From positions 8,618,001-8,682,000 of the forward strand of contig JAFFSR010000237.1 in assembly GCA_017163975.1 (NCBI GenBank): a stretch of DNA of 64,000 nt, read 5' to 3'. This document shows, in pieces, positions 1 through 14,400 of the stretch. The notes under the pieces are model-generated. The model searched no databases. It saw only the letters and a program-made list of their open reading frames with translations, and was not told the DNA's origin. The number at the start of each line of letters is the position of its first letter. Position 1 is the stretch's first letter. Made by a program: the position numbers and the translations under genes. The DNA comes from Anastatus disparis. Taxonomy: Eukaryota > Arthropoda > Insecta > Hymenoptera > Eupelmidae.

Positions 1-415
1 TCAGCGAAATTTTATCATAAACGCAAGGGCGCACAAAGTTTAACGCGAATGAAAATCGAACAAGATGTAATTTTCCACCTTATTTTTTTTGTCTTTCCTA
101 ATGTATTTAAACTTATATACGTAAATGATTTTAAAAATACGTCAGATATACAGGCTTTTTTCACGTGAAGCGTACGAATTAGCGCGTGTCCGAATATCGA
201 TTGCTATTATACCTTTCGTATACGTTTAGTTAGAAAGATTTGAACGCGAAATTCGAAAAGTATAGACAAACTATATATGAGCGAGTTCATTGATCGGAAT
301 ATGTAACGATGTTTGTTTATTTATAGGAAAATGGATTTTGATTTATTATTTTTACAGAAAAAATTTAAATTATAGAAACAATGATAAGGTTGTCTATTTA
401 AATATATACTTATAT

Positions 416-600
416 GAGGTCGTCAATGGCTTATTCGGTCGAGCGATGGATTTATATTCTCGGGGTCCCGAGTTCGAATCCCGCAGTCAGTCGATTTATA
501 CAAGCACCATTGTACGTTACATGTGCTGAAGTTCACAAACACACCTTCGTCGCTAATTAGCATCACAATGAAAGCATAAATACAGCTACGTTAAATAAAA
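416..600 (+). mobile_element. tRNA-derived SINE, copy 1
   Basis: The 5' part resembles a tRNA. An A-box-like segment (TGGCTTATTCGGTCGAGCG) lies about 10 bases in, and a clear B box (GAGTTCGAATCCC) follows near 470. A family-specific body comes next (CAAGCACCATTGTACGTTAC, then CGTCGCTAATTAGCATC), and the element ends in a short A-rich TTAAATAAAA tail. It is a full-length copy with a diverged A box and anticodon region. RNA polymerase III-type internal promoters are expected for this class; mobility is inferred from the multiple copies in the window. Confidence 0.85.
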
Positions 601-1372
601 TTTAAAAAAAACTTATTTATATTAGAAAAAATATAATTTATTCAAACGATAAATTTAAAAAAAATACTGAAGTTTTATTATTTAATGGATAAATTTTTTA
701 TTAAAATTTATTATTTGAATTAGTATTATAAAAATGTAGGCATTTAAAATAAATAATCTTTATTAATAACTTTTTATTGTTTTAAATATTATTTGTAAAT
801 TAAATAATTCGTAATATCAGAGAATTTTAAAATTTTTAAAAGACGAAAGGTATTGAAAATATTAAATCATCAATTCCTAAACAGCCTCAAATTCAAATAA
901 ATCAAAAGTATTCAAGAATTTTCACGTACGCTCGATAACTATTTAACAATAATAAGCGATAATTTCTATACGCGGAATTAATGGCCTCGGTACACATGTA
1001 TACAAAAAAATGTAAACATAAGAATTAATATTAACCAAAGTGATTCACAATAAGCATGTCTGTGTGTCGTTCGTTGGGCTAAATTCACGAGAAACCGTTA
1101 ACAAACGTAGTCACCATGTATATGTATATATATATGTATTACGAGAGTTGCGCGCGACACGGAACTCTTCTCATAGCTCCGGCCGACTTTTATTTAGATT
1201 TTTTTTTCTATCATTACTTTTGTAGAGACGTTTTTATATTGTTTTAACTGATAGTCATGATAATTGTTAAATCGATTTAAGAAATGTTCGTTGAATAAAA
1301 TAATTCCGAAAAGCTAATTGAAATAATAAATGTTCATATTGTTATATAATTAATAGCAATTATTTCACGTCA

Positions 1373-1553
1373 TGAGGTCGTCAATGGCTCACTTGGTAGA
1401 GCGATGGATTCGTAATCTCGAAGTCCCGAGTTCGAATCCCGCTCTCTGTCGATTGATACGAGCACCAATGTACGTTACGTATGCTTTGTTCACGCACTGA
1501 AACGACCTCCGTTATTGATAGCATAAATTCAGCGGCGTTAAAATAAAATAAAA
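1373..1553 (+). mobile_element. tRNA-derived SINE, copy 2
   Basis: This is the best-preserved plus-strand head in the window. It begins GAGGTCGTCAATGGCTCA, has an A box ending GGTAGAGCG and a B box GAGTTCGAATCCC near 1428-1440, followed by the family body with GAGCACCAATGTACGTTACG. The 3' hairpin region is damaged (GTTATTGATAGC replaces the usual GTCGCTAATTAGC). The tail is GTTAAAATAAAATAAAA. Confidence 0.87.
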
Positions 1554-2059
1554 AATTTTTTTAATCATTTAGAAGTCTTTAAATTTATATGGAATTCGCG
1601 TTAAATAATTCATTAAAAACAAAAAAAATCTTTGCGATATTAAAAGGAAAACAATTATACGTGAAAATATTTGTAGGTATCAGCTTTGCATTTTAAATTC
1701 ACAAGACATTTAAACAATTCTTAAACAGAACGCGGTAATGACTTAAATTTAAATTATCAAATGACGCTTTAAAATTGCGTGGTTAAAAAGAAATTTTTTT
1801 AATTTTATGTTAATCAAATCAAATTTTTTTTCACTTTGTTCATTAATTTATGATTTTAATTAAATAAACATGTAAGCATTTTTTTCATTTACAAAGAATT
1901 TTCAAAATCTTTAACAAAAAATTTTTCAATTCTGTTCTAAAGCAAGCCACGCGCGCGCGTGTATAACTTAATCCAAGCAAAATAAGCGGCCGGTACACGC
2001 ACCGCTTCAGCGGAAATGAAATAATTACATTCCAGTGATGACAGTCTTTTCTCTTTTAT

Positions 2060-2255
2060 TTTATTTAACGTCGCTGTATTTATGCTATCACTTCGATGCT
2101 AATTAGCGTCGGAGGTCGTCAATATGTTTATGAACAAAGCACATGTATCGTATACAGTGGTGCTTGTCGTCAATCAGCGGCCGAGAGCGGGATTCGAACT
2201 TAGCACCCCGAGATTATGAATCCATCGCTCTACCGAATGAGCCACTGAGGCCTCA
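2060..2255 (-). mobile_element. tRNA-derived SINE, copy 3
   Basis: Full-length copy in reverse orientation. On the displayed strand it opens with the tail and hairpin region (TTATTTAACGTCGCTG), continues through the body (GAACAAAGCACATGTATCG, CAGTGGTGCTTG) and ends with the complement of the B box (GGGATTCGAACTTAGC) and A box (GCTCTACCGAATGAGCCA). A few substitutions in the B box distinguish it from the other copies. Confidence 0.87.
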
Positions 2256-4344
2256 CGTTTTATTATTTTTTTTTCTTTTTAACATCGTGCCTTTTGAGTG
2301 ACGCGCACTGCGCCACTTCTTTTTTTTTCTTTCCTTTGGCACGAAAATCGCAAGTTTATTGTATCGATTTTAAATGTATACACGTAAAGCAATGTCACAC
2401 ACAATTGAAGGATGTTAATGACCATTTTAAATTGAACAATGATAATGTAAATATAAAAAAAAAAGGAAACGAAGAAGAACTTGTTAAGGTTATTAGCAAT
2501 TAACGGCTTGACTAAGTTGACAAGGTATAATTCGAGTGAACTTTAAATTTTAAATTCTTCTAATTTGTTGCCGAATGATTGATTAATTGCGGTACGAGGT
2601 AAAGTGTAACAGGAAAATGTTGAATTTCAAAGACACGTTATAGTATCGTGAAAACTGGTATATATTTCAAATATTATTCAACAAAAGCAAGAAAATAACT
2701 TAAATTTCCGAAGTTTTATAAAGATTTCACGAAAAAATTAAGAAACTCCGGCTAAAATAAAATCGGAGCAAAAGGGGCGCAGCTGCATAGGAGCCATGAT
2801 TAAAAGGATACAAATTCTACCACAGGGGGTGTAACATAACCTTAAAACGGTATGCCACCCTTTTCGTTTCAACGTTAATCAATTATAATAAACTGTCAAC
2901 ACTTCAACTTATGTCTAAACGAAGTATTAATACTCACAGAAATAAATGAAACTCTGTGTATGAAAAATCAATAACTCTAAAATAATAAATATTCACCTAT
3001 CGCGTGGACGTTGATATCTTTAATCGGTGCCAGTAGAAAATATCCTCTTCTGTTCCTTTCCTTTTATTAATGCTTCCTTCTAGCAATATAATGTTGTATT
3101 CTTCCTTAGCCGGATATGCACTCGCGCGTTGTAACGAAGCACTAACTGTCAAAGTTAACGTTCTTCTCTTCAAAATTCTACGATTAAACTTCTTTTTAAA
3201 TGTAACTTCGACCAGCGAAGAGCTTGTATTTATTTTTTATCTCTCCCTTGAATAAATTTTAAAATTTAGAGGGGGAGAAGACGTTTGAAGAGAAAAGAAA
3301 AATGAATATATTTGAAGCCAAGCAGTAGAAAGAATCAAACACGATATGATGTTTCGCTTCGAACGCTTCGCTAAGGACTAAGCTTACTACAGAAGCGTTA
3401 CTCGGATCTCACTTCGTTTTGTCTATACGTATATACCCGTGTACACGTAGGTATATACGGGGGATGTATGTATAGGCATATATAATGTATATATACAAGA
3501 GGTTCTTGTGCCTCACTCACGAGCATATATATATATACACGATACACCGGTGTATATAGGCAAGCAAAAAGAAAACGGGCTTGCTGCTGCTGGCAAATAG
3601 TTAAACGCCGAAGTATACGGTATATAATATAGGAGAACTGTGGTCTGATGTCAGACCATGTGGCACCGACCAATGGGCGCTCAGAATTTCACTCGGTTAC
3701 TCGCGCCTGCGCTTAGATATATATGTATACATACAATATGTAAGTGTGTATAACTATAAGCTATGACGAACTCACGAGCGGCGTATACACATGCCGGCTT
3801 TTATGATCGTATTATATATCTATATATCTATATAGCAGTACTAATTTGGTACACTTTTTCGGCGTTGAATGTTCTTTTTTTTTTTTATTCAACGTTTGAA
3901 TGTGTGATGAGAGTGGGACTTTTTAGTTATGTGTCGATTTAGAAAAAGTTTTGCATCAGCTATTCGAGAGATTACCGGGTAATGATTGTATTATGTTTTT
4001 ATAGATAATTCGAATACTTTTTAAATTAGTTTAAATGTTCGCGCGTTCGAAAACGTATTATAACGTGTTCCAAAGGTATATACGTCACGCAAAAGCAGGT
4101 GGAATTCGAAGCATTGAGACAGTTTTGATTATGCTTATTTGACATTTAACTTTTTAATCGTGTTACATTTTTTATGAAATTTAATTTTTATCTTTATTTA
4201 CAGTGAATTAAATTTTCATTAAATTAAACCACTGTATTTGTCTATATAATGTAATATTTATATTATTAATCATTAATGGAATTTTTTTATTATAATAATT
4301 ATTGTATAAATTTAATTTTAACATTAATTTTTGATAATTAATGC

Positions 4345-4516
4345 AAAATTTGTACATTTATCATACTTATTTTTTAAACTATTAACATTTTAACGCTAAA
4401 TTGAATTCAATGTATTTATCGTTTGAATTAAAAATTAAAATTTAAAATAAAATATTTGGAAAGATTTTTGCAAAAAGTAATAATTATAAGAATAATCTTC
4501 CAAAAGACGTCAAAAA
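4345..4516 (+). repeat. Dispersed repeat of about 170 bp, copy A
   Basis: About 170 bp here matches 11098-11271 closely. Shared blocks include AACATTTTAACGCTAAATTG, the stretch with ATATTTGGAAAGATTTT, and AATAATCTTCCAAAAGACGT. The differences are mostly single substitutions and 1-2 base gaps. It has no coding potential and no obvious terminal inverted repeats. It is probably part of an unclassified interspersed family; the other copy lies inside an intron of the DRC11 gene. Confidence 0.75.
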
Positions 4517-7500
4517 TCGTGTTTTCATCATTCCTTAATTTAGAAAACATTCCATTGTACAAAAAAATAATGTTAAAACAGCTTTTTTAAATATGCGCTT
4601 TAAAATTAAAAGTCCGGAGAGTGGAAAAATTTCATTAGCATTAACGAAGAAAAAAGGTAAATAAAAACTAACAACAAACCTTTACGCGCGAATGGCAAGT
4701 CGAAACAATGTTTTGAAAATCCCATACACTGTTGAACTTGAAATTCATTCATTAATCTTGAAAATTTATGTGAAAACATATAATGTTTCCATTCTATCGT
4801 GTTCCAGTTAAAAAGAGAAGAAAAAAAAACAAAGTATAGAGACCAAGAAAGTATGACACATGATTATCGCGCCACCCCAAACATCATCATCTCATATCCA
4901 CGCGATCTCCGCATGTATGTGAAATTTATGAAAAGACTTCTTTTTCAGATAGATATCGTTTTTCTGGTGTCTCTCTCTCTCTCTCTGTCGAGGCTCATCT
5001 CATTATATAATAATCGCGTGTGTTAGAAGCACGCAAAAAGTAAAATAAGTCACGTGAATCATCAAGCGCGAGCGATGCCGGTAAACGCGTGCGCGTTAAA
5101 TGGGATACATTGAAAATCAATAAAATATACCGCCTTTCTTGCCGGGACACAGAAAGAGCCAGCGCCCTGCATTTTATTATGTTACATTTTTATGTGTCAT
5201 ATGGGTGCATATGGGATATGAGTTTAACTTTTCAAGGTTACGGTGCATAGGGTGACTAATAAAGGGCTGATTATTTTTAGTTAGTTGGGGGAAAATTTCA
5301 AAATTTATGAATATTAATAAAATACAATCGTTCAACGAGTTGAAAAATTTTATAAAAAATTAATAATTTTATAGAAAAAAAAATAACGAAAAAGCTGATC
5401 TTATTTTTTATTAACATTATTTTACTAAAAATTTTAATCGGTTATTACAATAATAAAAATATTTTCAAAAGATTCGATTATTAATCACAGTACAATCAAA
5501 TTGAAGCGAATCTTTCCAATTGCTTTTCAATACGCGATAATAACAACCTGATTTAATTTGGTAAGATTTTTGTAATACAATGATATTATTGTATTATGTT
5601 TACCGTGCGATTGGAGAATGGTTTTTTAAATAATTTAGAAATATCGACGACTTTTACTGTTATAATAATGTTATGCATATAGTAATTGTAGATATTATAA
5701 AAAACTTTTTCAACTATATATTTTATTATAATTTTGCTCATTAAGTATTTATTAATAGAAATTTTTCCTAATTAAATAAAAATCTCATATCGGCATATAT
5801 GCACTTTAACGATTTATAAACAATGAAAGTTCAAATTCAGCAAAAGCTTAATGATCATCGATAAAACGCATCGATACGATCAATTGTTACTAAGTTGACA
5901 TTTGTTTATTAACAAGTGCCGATTAACGCAAGTGCTTAACGACAAATTTTCTTTATCGTCTCGAGCATTCAGAATCTTTTATTTATTTTTTCTCTCTTGC
6001 TTTTTAATTTTCAAGTGGCGCACATGGCGATTATACAGAGAGCGCACAAAAAAAAAAGGAGAAGGGAGATAGAAAAGTTAAGATAAAGAATGTAACATAC
6101 GATGCGTGGTACGATTTAGTTATTTTAACGCGATACGTTAAACGTGGACGTATATATATACGTTTTATCACCACGTGCGAATGTCAGATGTTGGAGGGTA
6201 TTAAGCATCGAGAGAAGGCGTGATTTTGCCAATTATGTGACCGGAGAATTTATTAATATAGGAAATGTACACTGTACAGGTTGCTGAACTTTCTTCGTGG
6301 ACTTTATCTTGTCGAGAGTATGATGTACAAGATTTTTTATTAATTTATCATAATAAGTACAGTCGCGGTGTTGCGTGATGTTTGCTTGGATTTTTTCCAT
6401 TAATATTTCATTACTTTTTCATTAGAAATTGTAAATATTTAGTATTTGGGAGAACTATAGGTTGTGTACAAGGTCAGATTATGATATTGAAAAAATTTTT
6501 TATTTTGCAATTTGATTTAATTTATAAAATTTTATAACTAATTGTTCTATCTTTTTTTTAATAGTAAATATAATATGAAAGGCAAAAAATTAGCTAAAAA
6601 ATTATAAAACAAAATTTGATAACTTTTCTAATGTTTACACCTTGACCTATTTTAACATACAAATAAATTTACCATACAACAATAATCTTTGCTTTATACC
6701 AAGGTTTATGTACTATTATTCATGTCCCGAGTTTGATTACGATACTTTAAAATTATTTCGAAGGTAAATTTGTTATGTTTCTTAAGTACATTGGATTATA
6801 AACATTTATAACAGGTACAGGTGAACGATAACTTTGCTTTCGTTTAATAAAAAAAACTTTTCATTTATTATTTTTTACTTATTTAATTTTTCATTACAAA
6901 AGTATACCGATAATATTTGTCGGTCAATAAGCTTTAAATCAATTTCATCAATACCTAAATAAATTTCTAATCATATAGAAATAGTAAAGACTTTAATAAT
7001 ATTTTGATTATCAAAATCGAGGTAATAGGCAAAGATAATAATTTTAATTTAAAATTTAAAATTCCGATTTATCCGCCTCCAAGGTTTATAAAATTTATTC
7101 AAATCAATCGAAACTACCGTTGAAATTACCAATACATTTATTTGACAATCATGAACTTATCTTTTTCTTTCTCTTCCTCAAAACTTCCTTCATTTGACTT
7201 TCTAGCATAACATTATGAAGATATAGAGAGAAAGAGAGAGGAGAAAAGAGACACGTGTTCTTAGCACGCGATATACGCACAGCAGTTCAGGTGTACTTGG
7301 CCTTGGCTTTGATATATATGTATATATACATATAGAAACATACTTAATGTATTTCCGGTCAGTCTGGCAATGGTTTTCTATTACCACTAGTCGATAATGC
7401 AGACAAAATTTTATTTTACTTATTTTCTAAGTTAAAAGAAAGATACATTTAATTTGTTTAATTATTCTTTATTGTTATTTTTCTGCTCTGTGATTAATAA

Positions 7501-8444
7501 TTCATAAATTTTTTAATGCACTGAAAAAGATGATAAGGAAACTATCGGAATAAACAAATAAGTTGCAATTCGTAAAACGAAGTGTTTATGATATAAAAAA
7601 ATTTGGATTATTTATATATTTTTCTTATTTTTGTTTTTGATATATTTAAATAATAAATTCATAATAAATTTTTTATATATTTATATTTATTGTTTTCTTG
7701 CATGATTCTTAAATAGATCATTTAATCATATTGTGTAAAAATAAATCATAAAAATTACTGAATATTTTTTTTTTTAATTTTTAGAAAGAAAACAAACATT
7801 TAATTTGATAAAAAATTTATTGGTATAAATATACTTGGTTCTCATGTATACATATAATCATATTTCTAACGAAAAAATATTCAAAATACATATTTTCCAT
7901 CTCACAATCATCAACTAAAAATACACAATTTCTTACGTAGTTCGATAATTATTAATTACATAATAATAAATATTTTCACCCTATAGAGGAAAATTCTAAA
8001 ATTATACAGACACTTTGTATATAAGTGCAAAGTCCAAAAGATAAAACTTTCTCCAAGCTTCTCAGCGTTTTCCAGCAAAAAAATAAAATAAATAAAGAAA
8101 CTGCTCACGCAAATGTGATCACCTTATGTACTGACCTTTAATGAATGGCGTGATTACACGCTCAATGTTTCTCTCTAAAAACGCGTCATTAAACAAACAA
8201 TATTCATCGGATGCATACATGGCAAAATATCGAAAAATAAAAAGCAAAAAAAAGATTTCTCTTTTTTTTCCATTTGATTATATCGCTCGGTTTGAAATGC
8301 CTACAAAGTAGCATGTAATATGTCATTAATATTTCCTCATTCTGATAAACATTTTTTTTTTCAAATAAATGCAATTGCGTGCTTTTAAATGTAATACGCT
8401 GATAAAGTTGAAATTTTAAAATCGCGCGTGGAAGTTTACGTTTT

Positions 8445-11400
8445 CTACTTTTTCTTTTTTCCCTTCTTTCGCTTCTCGTTTGCTTCCTCCAATTTTGCCA
8501 ATTCTATCTCGATGACTTTTTGCCTTTTCTTGCACGTCGGAGTTTTCGAATACCAATCTAAATTAATTAACATTTTATTAATTAAAATAAAATGATAATA
8601 AAATGAATAATTAACGCAGCTAATTTATGTATTGTAGCTTGTATAATTAATTTCTTACTCAAAAAAGCGTCTTCTTCTTCTTTGTAGACTGGCTCTTTTG
8701 TACTCAATGCGTTTATCAGCTCGATATGCGTCAGTGGCTGAACTCTCAATTGAACCATTCTTTTTGTCGTCATTACCTATAAGCGCAATCGCACGTTTAG
8801 ATCGGTTTTGATAATCTTTGGTTAGTTATTTTTCTTTTGTATTCTTATAGAACGGTTGATTGTAATTTTACCTCATTGATCGCGGATGAAACTGTCCCTA
8901 TTGTAAATCCATCGCATATTTTTGCCATGCCGGAGGTATCGAATTGACGGTTTATGGCTGAGTACTAATAATAAATTAATATATTATTAAGAATATTTTT
9001 TTCTAATTTTAACAATTGATAGACATTACTTTATGATTTGATAATAAGTTAATATATTTTTTTAATGTTTTGATAAAATTATTTTTATATGTAAATAAAA
9101 AAATTATATAAGAGAAATCGAAAAATGTTTTCAGAAAAATTAGTATTTTTTATTTTGATTGAGGGATGTATTTGATTTTATTGAGAATTTCTATTTATGC
9201 GGTAAAAATTAAGAAATACGTAGAAGAATCTGCAAAAAGATAATTTCCCATCCTTGATATTTAAAATAAAAAAGTAATTATATGAGAAATTCGTAAATGA
9301 AATATTTATCAAGTCAACGGCTTGGGAGTTTTTCGATTTCGGAAGTATTTTGAATAATAAGATTTATATACAGCTACTACGATGCGTATAGCTGATGACC
9401 TTGAGAGTAGGATGTTTAACGTCATTAAATTTTTTTAGACTCACAAATCTTACTAACGATCGTAATCGAATCTTCAAACAACTTAATTTATGAAATTAAT
9501 GTCTTATCCCATAAATTAAGTTACTTTAGTCAATATATTAAAATCATGAAAATCAATCTACGCATTTAACTACGGTTGAATAAAAAAATCAATTACTTTG
9601 TAAAGTAAACCTTTCCAAACCATCGATAAGGAGCCATAATCTGGTCTTGGGATAAAAATGACTTTGTCATAAGTTTGATAAATTAGCTTCTGATCGCCTT
9701 CCCAGGGACTGCGCGTTGTTCCAATTAATATAACGCGATCTTCGTTGGTTATATTTTTGACCAATTTCGGCAAATCTTTTTTCAGTCTTTTAGGATCGGT
9801 CTTGTCGGTTTTAGGTACTTTTTTGACGAATGGCTTTTCAGCGCCTTCCATAAATATCACAGATGGTTGGAGTAGTCTAGAAACCTAGAATATTTATATT
9901 TAGAGTTGGTAAGCTTTTTGTTATTTATAGATAATTTCGTAAAATCTTGTATGAACTGTTTTTATATTCGAAGCATGAAATTCCAGAAAGAAGCCATTTG
10001 ATTTATTATTTTAACGATTAAGAAAATTGTACCAGTCCATAGCCACTTTTGACAATAATATTACACCATAAATAGAAATATGTATAAAATTAAATTCATA
10101 TGTGCCTATCTATTAAGTACACTAAAAAAAGTATATAGTTGAGTCATGTAAAAGTATAAAATAATTAGATAATTTACATATTCATATTATATCGATATAA
10201 TTGAAGTAGCGAAAAACCCTTTTATTATAACTTATCATGGATAATCACCATATTGTTGTTTTTTATACGTCAATATTTTAAAATTTCCATAAATTATGTA
10301 TATAGTTTTCCAATTCATGATTAAGTCATCACTGCGCTGTCAACTAAGTTTAGTATACGTGCGGTAACTGTTCATATATAAAAATTTCGGCTTACTGTTT
10401 CAAGAAAAAAAATCTAATATACGGATACTTGACTCAATCATATATACTCATTTCAGCGAATTACATTTCTTAAGTTGACTATGGACTAAAAAATTTATCT
10501 CAATCCGCAAAGGAATGCTAAAAATTAAAGATATTTGAATAAAAATTGCAAAAATCTAGCCTTTAATCATTCATCGATTATACGATCCTCATAAAAGTCA
10601 ATGATTCATACTTTAGATATGAGATGAAGCAACATAATAAGACCAGATTTTCCAGGATATTTACCAGCGATATTAGCTGGTGTTATGTCAAAGAGCGTAG
10701 CACCGAGCTCCGTGCAAATGGCATTGATGAGCATTCTCTTGCCGCTACCACGTGGTCCGGCAATTAAAACCGATCTCACGAGAGGTGTTAATTCTCGAAG
10801 ACTCTCGTTGCCCAACGGCAGGATGCAATATTCGTTTATAATCTGCCTGATGTCACCTGTATTAAAAATACTCTTTTTCAATAATATTTGGATTTTCAAG
10901 TGTAAATAAAGAGAATTTGAATATTTAAAGTGTTTGAGGATAATCAAAATTTATCTGAAAAAAAGCGTGCAAATCTTATTGTGCAACCAGTGTGAACAAG
11001 AAATTAAAGTGGTAAGGTTTTTAAAAGGTGAACAAAAATTAAATTTAATCAGAAAAAAATTCAAATTTTCAATTAAAATATTCAACATCTTGATGAAAAA
11101 ATTTGTACATTTTTTATCATACTCATTTTTTTAACTTTTAACATTTTAACGCTAAATTGAATTTAATGTATTTATCATTTGAATTAAAAATTATGATTTC
11201 AAATAAAATATTTGGAAAGATTTTAGCAAAAATAATAATTATAAGAATAATCTTCCAAAAGACGTCAAAAAAAAGCAAATGAAAATTATATTAAACATCT
11301 TGATGAAAAAATTTTTTTCAGGTTCTTGTAGACAAAATTCTCATAAAAACTTATCGATTTTACCTATACACGGAAGAGGATCTTTTTCTTTTTCCCTAAG

Positions 11401-14400
11401 ATCAAAATTTGCATATGATTTTTGTCCCTTAAAATTATCGAGACGTACTTCTGGATAAAGTTTTATTATTCCTTGTTGCAATAACTCTTCAAATAGCGAT
11501 TCGGTCGTTCTATCGGGCGTCAAGTCTTTTTCTTTTTTTCGCTTGTTCTTTTTACCGCTACGACGTACCCGCTTTTGTGCTTTTTTTGCTCGCTTGCCCT
11601 TGTAACCCCTGTCTCGGTCAAGTGCTCCTTGCAGCGCTTCTATATCGGCTGTAAAACAATTTGGGCTATATTGACTTTAATAAAATTCTATTGTACTTTA
11701 CAAAATAAGTTTGTATGTGCTAAATACAATTGAGAAAGATACAAAGATTATTGCAACGCAAAAATTTATCTTTTTATTTAAAAGATGCTATAAAAAATAT
11801 GCATCCTTATTAAATAGTTACAAAATTTAATAAAACACAAAAGAATCGATTTAAATATGATATAAATTTCGTGCTATTTTTTAAATCTTATCAAATCGAT
11901 ATCAAAATTTTTAAAGTGTCATCCGATATGATATCGATCTTAATGAATCATCAATTATGATTATGTATAAATTTAGTAATTTTATAAATAAATCAAAGTA
12001 TTTGATTATATCTATAACAGTCTTAAGTATATTTGCTTTGTTATCAAACATTAATTGATTATGATTAATGATGAAAATTTTTTGGAATTAATCATGAGTA
12101 TAATCATATTTCCAATTATATCATCTTAATTTTTTTTTTAAGTTCTTAAAAATGTAATACTGATTGTAAATAATATTTACATAATTCAATTTTAAACTCC
12201 TGCAGTTTATAAGTTAATTTTTTTATACTACATTATTTTACAGCAATAAATATAGTTATTTAATTTCGATATTTAAATCATAAAAAATGTTGATATCTCA
12301 CCCCTGAGCGCTTGATCAACGCCAACTCTAACTTCGTCTTCAACTTCTTTCGTCTTTTCCTCGTCGATCATTTCGAAGTATGGAGTTTGATCAATATTTG
12401 ATGATTCATTGCGATCGCGCCAAATTTCTTGATACTCCTGATTCGCGTGTATAATTTCGGGCAAAAAATTTGACGGCTGAGCTCTAAAACCAAATTCAGA
12501 TTCCGGATCCGACTGCTGCTCTGCTTCGCTTTCTTTCTTAGCTTTTGCTGATTTTTTCGAACGCTTCGATTCTTTTGACGAAGATGCACCGGTGGATTTA
12601 CTCATTGAACTTTCTGTGTCCTTTATATAAATAAAAAAATAAAAAGTTATTAAAATTATGAAAATTTTGATTTATTTTTAAATTTGAATTATTTATTGAT
12701 GAAAATATTTAAAAATGATATTGTTTTGAAGAATGCTATTAATAAATCAAAATTATGATAAAAGAAGTGTTAGATAATACATTTAAAAACGATAAGATTA
12801 ATTTTATCATATTTCAAATAAAAAACAAACAAAACATTTTCGTATGTATACCTGTCGACTAAAAATCATTCTTGAACCGCCACTTTCCGCCGACGGCAAT
12901 TCCGGAATTTTACCCGTTTGTTGATAATAAGTATTGATCCAATTTCTAATTTCGATTCTCATATTTTCTTCCATAACTGCACTCTTCTCGGCTTTTATTC
13001 TTTCTTTAGCTTCGATCGTGTAAGCGTCGAGCAATTCTTGATACTCTTTTTGTCTTTCGTATCTTTCTTTTTCAATTTTTTCCAATAGCCTCGTGTTTTC
13101 CGATATGCTTTGCGATGGTTGCAACATACCTGTATTCATGAATATAAAATTGTGGTTTTACTAAATTTGCGTTGATATTTTAATTGTTGTAATTTTAATT
13201 TCTATTTATTTAATTGATATTAAATTCGTTTAAAAAGAGAATATAATTAAAATAAATGCAAAACTGTTTACAACAATTAAGGAAGTTTATCAATTGTAGA
13301 CAGTCATGAATATAATTTCTTTTGATTAAATAAATTTATGTGATGCATTTTTTTAAGGTGGCTCTAAAAACTTTCGATAAATAATAATCAAGAAAAAAAT
13401 ACAAGATACTATTGTTTCGCAACAATTCCAATATATAAGATCATCCATCGATAAAATAAAAAAGTTATTGAAAAAATTGATTTTTTTGTGAAATAATAAA
13501 ATTTAATAAAAATAGTAATTATAATTTGAGAGAAAAAAAATTTGTTCTTTCTCGCGGGGCCCTTGCTTGTTACAGCACTTATCTTCTTAATAAAAATAAT
13601 CAAAAAAAAAAAAAGAAATTTGATTTTGTTTACCTATCAAAAGCATTTCATCGATTTTACTCTGATGTATTTTACGTCTCGTTACGTATCCACGCCAAAC
13701 CTTTTGAATTTTCATTGCAGCTGCATAGCCAGTAGCAGCATCCGGTATTTTTTGTTCCGTTCTTATTGTCGATCTTTCTTTTGTTTCCATGATCTCTTTC
13801 ATGAATTTAAACCTTTCACGACCCTGTCGCGCTCTCTCGTGTGCCTTTACTTAAAAATGGAAATTTTTGCTCTCTTTAAAATGCAAATTTATGTTTTTAT
13901 ACATCTCCAGTTACGTTATTGTAAATATTTTCAAGGAAGTAGGTCGGTAATTTATTATGAAAAAACATAATCTTCGGATATCAATTTATAATTGATAAAC
14001 TCAAAGCATTTATCTTGGCAATTAAACTCCAATTCAATTTGATTTAATTGCCGATTCGTTTTATAAAAATCAAAAAGGTAAATTGAATTTTTTTCACCTG
14101 TATAAGTCTAATTGCTTCTAATTCGGTCATCTTTTTGCTTTCTAATTTTTCCTCAAGCTCCCCAAGGCTCCTCAATGTTTCTTCGATGAATTTTCTTCTA
14201 GACCCGATTTCCTTTTCATTCTCTCTTCTAAAATATCTTGGAATTCTAAGCTCTAACTGTTCTGGCGTCATTTCATACCTTTAATTAAATTTAATTTTAC
14301 GATTGTAACACTAGAATCATAAGATTTTAACGACAATGCTTCCTTTTTAAGAAAATAAATTATTTCGATAAATTGATTTAATAGTAGCAGTTTATTTCGA

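Larger units (their letters stand above)
1..8444. other. Gene-poor AT-rich stretch upstream of the DRC11 3' end
   Basis: No open frame in these 8.4 kb reads like a conserved protein; the open stretches are short and of low complexity. The stretch holds three SINE copies (near 416, 1373 and 2060) and one copy of a dispersed repeat (4345-4516). A CpG-containing patch at about 3360-3850 carries a CCAAT motif, several TATAC runs and the palindrome ATACACCGGTGTAT near 3540; it could be a promoter or distal regulatory patch, but nothing recognisable follows it on either strand. The rest is A/T-rich filler with short homopolymer runs. Confidence 0.5.

Noticed and set aside
1413..1445. Functional tRNA genes at the SINE heads
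   Set aside because: The A and B boxes are good, but anticodon and acceptor stems do not pair and each head continues into the shared SINE body.
13542..13970. 142-codon plus-strand frame
   Set aside because: It lies antisense to a DRC11 exon (13634-13844) and is a shadow of that coding sequence plus AT-rich intron.
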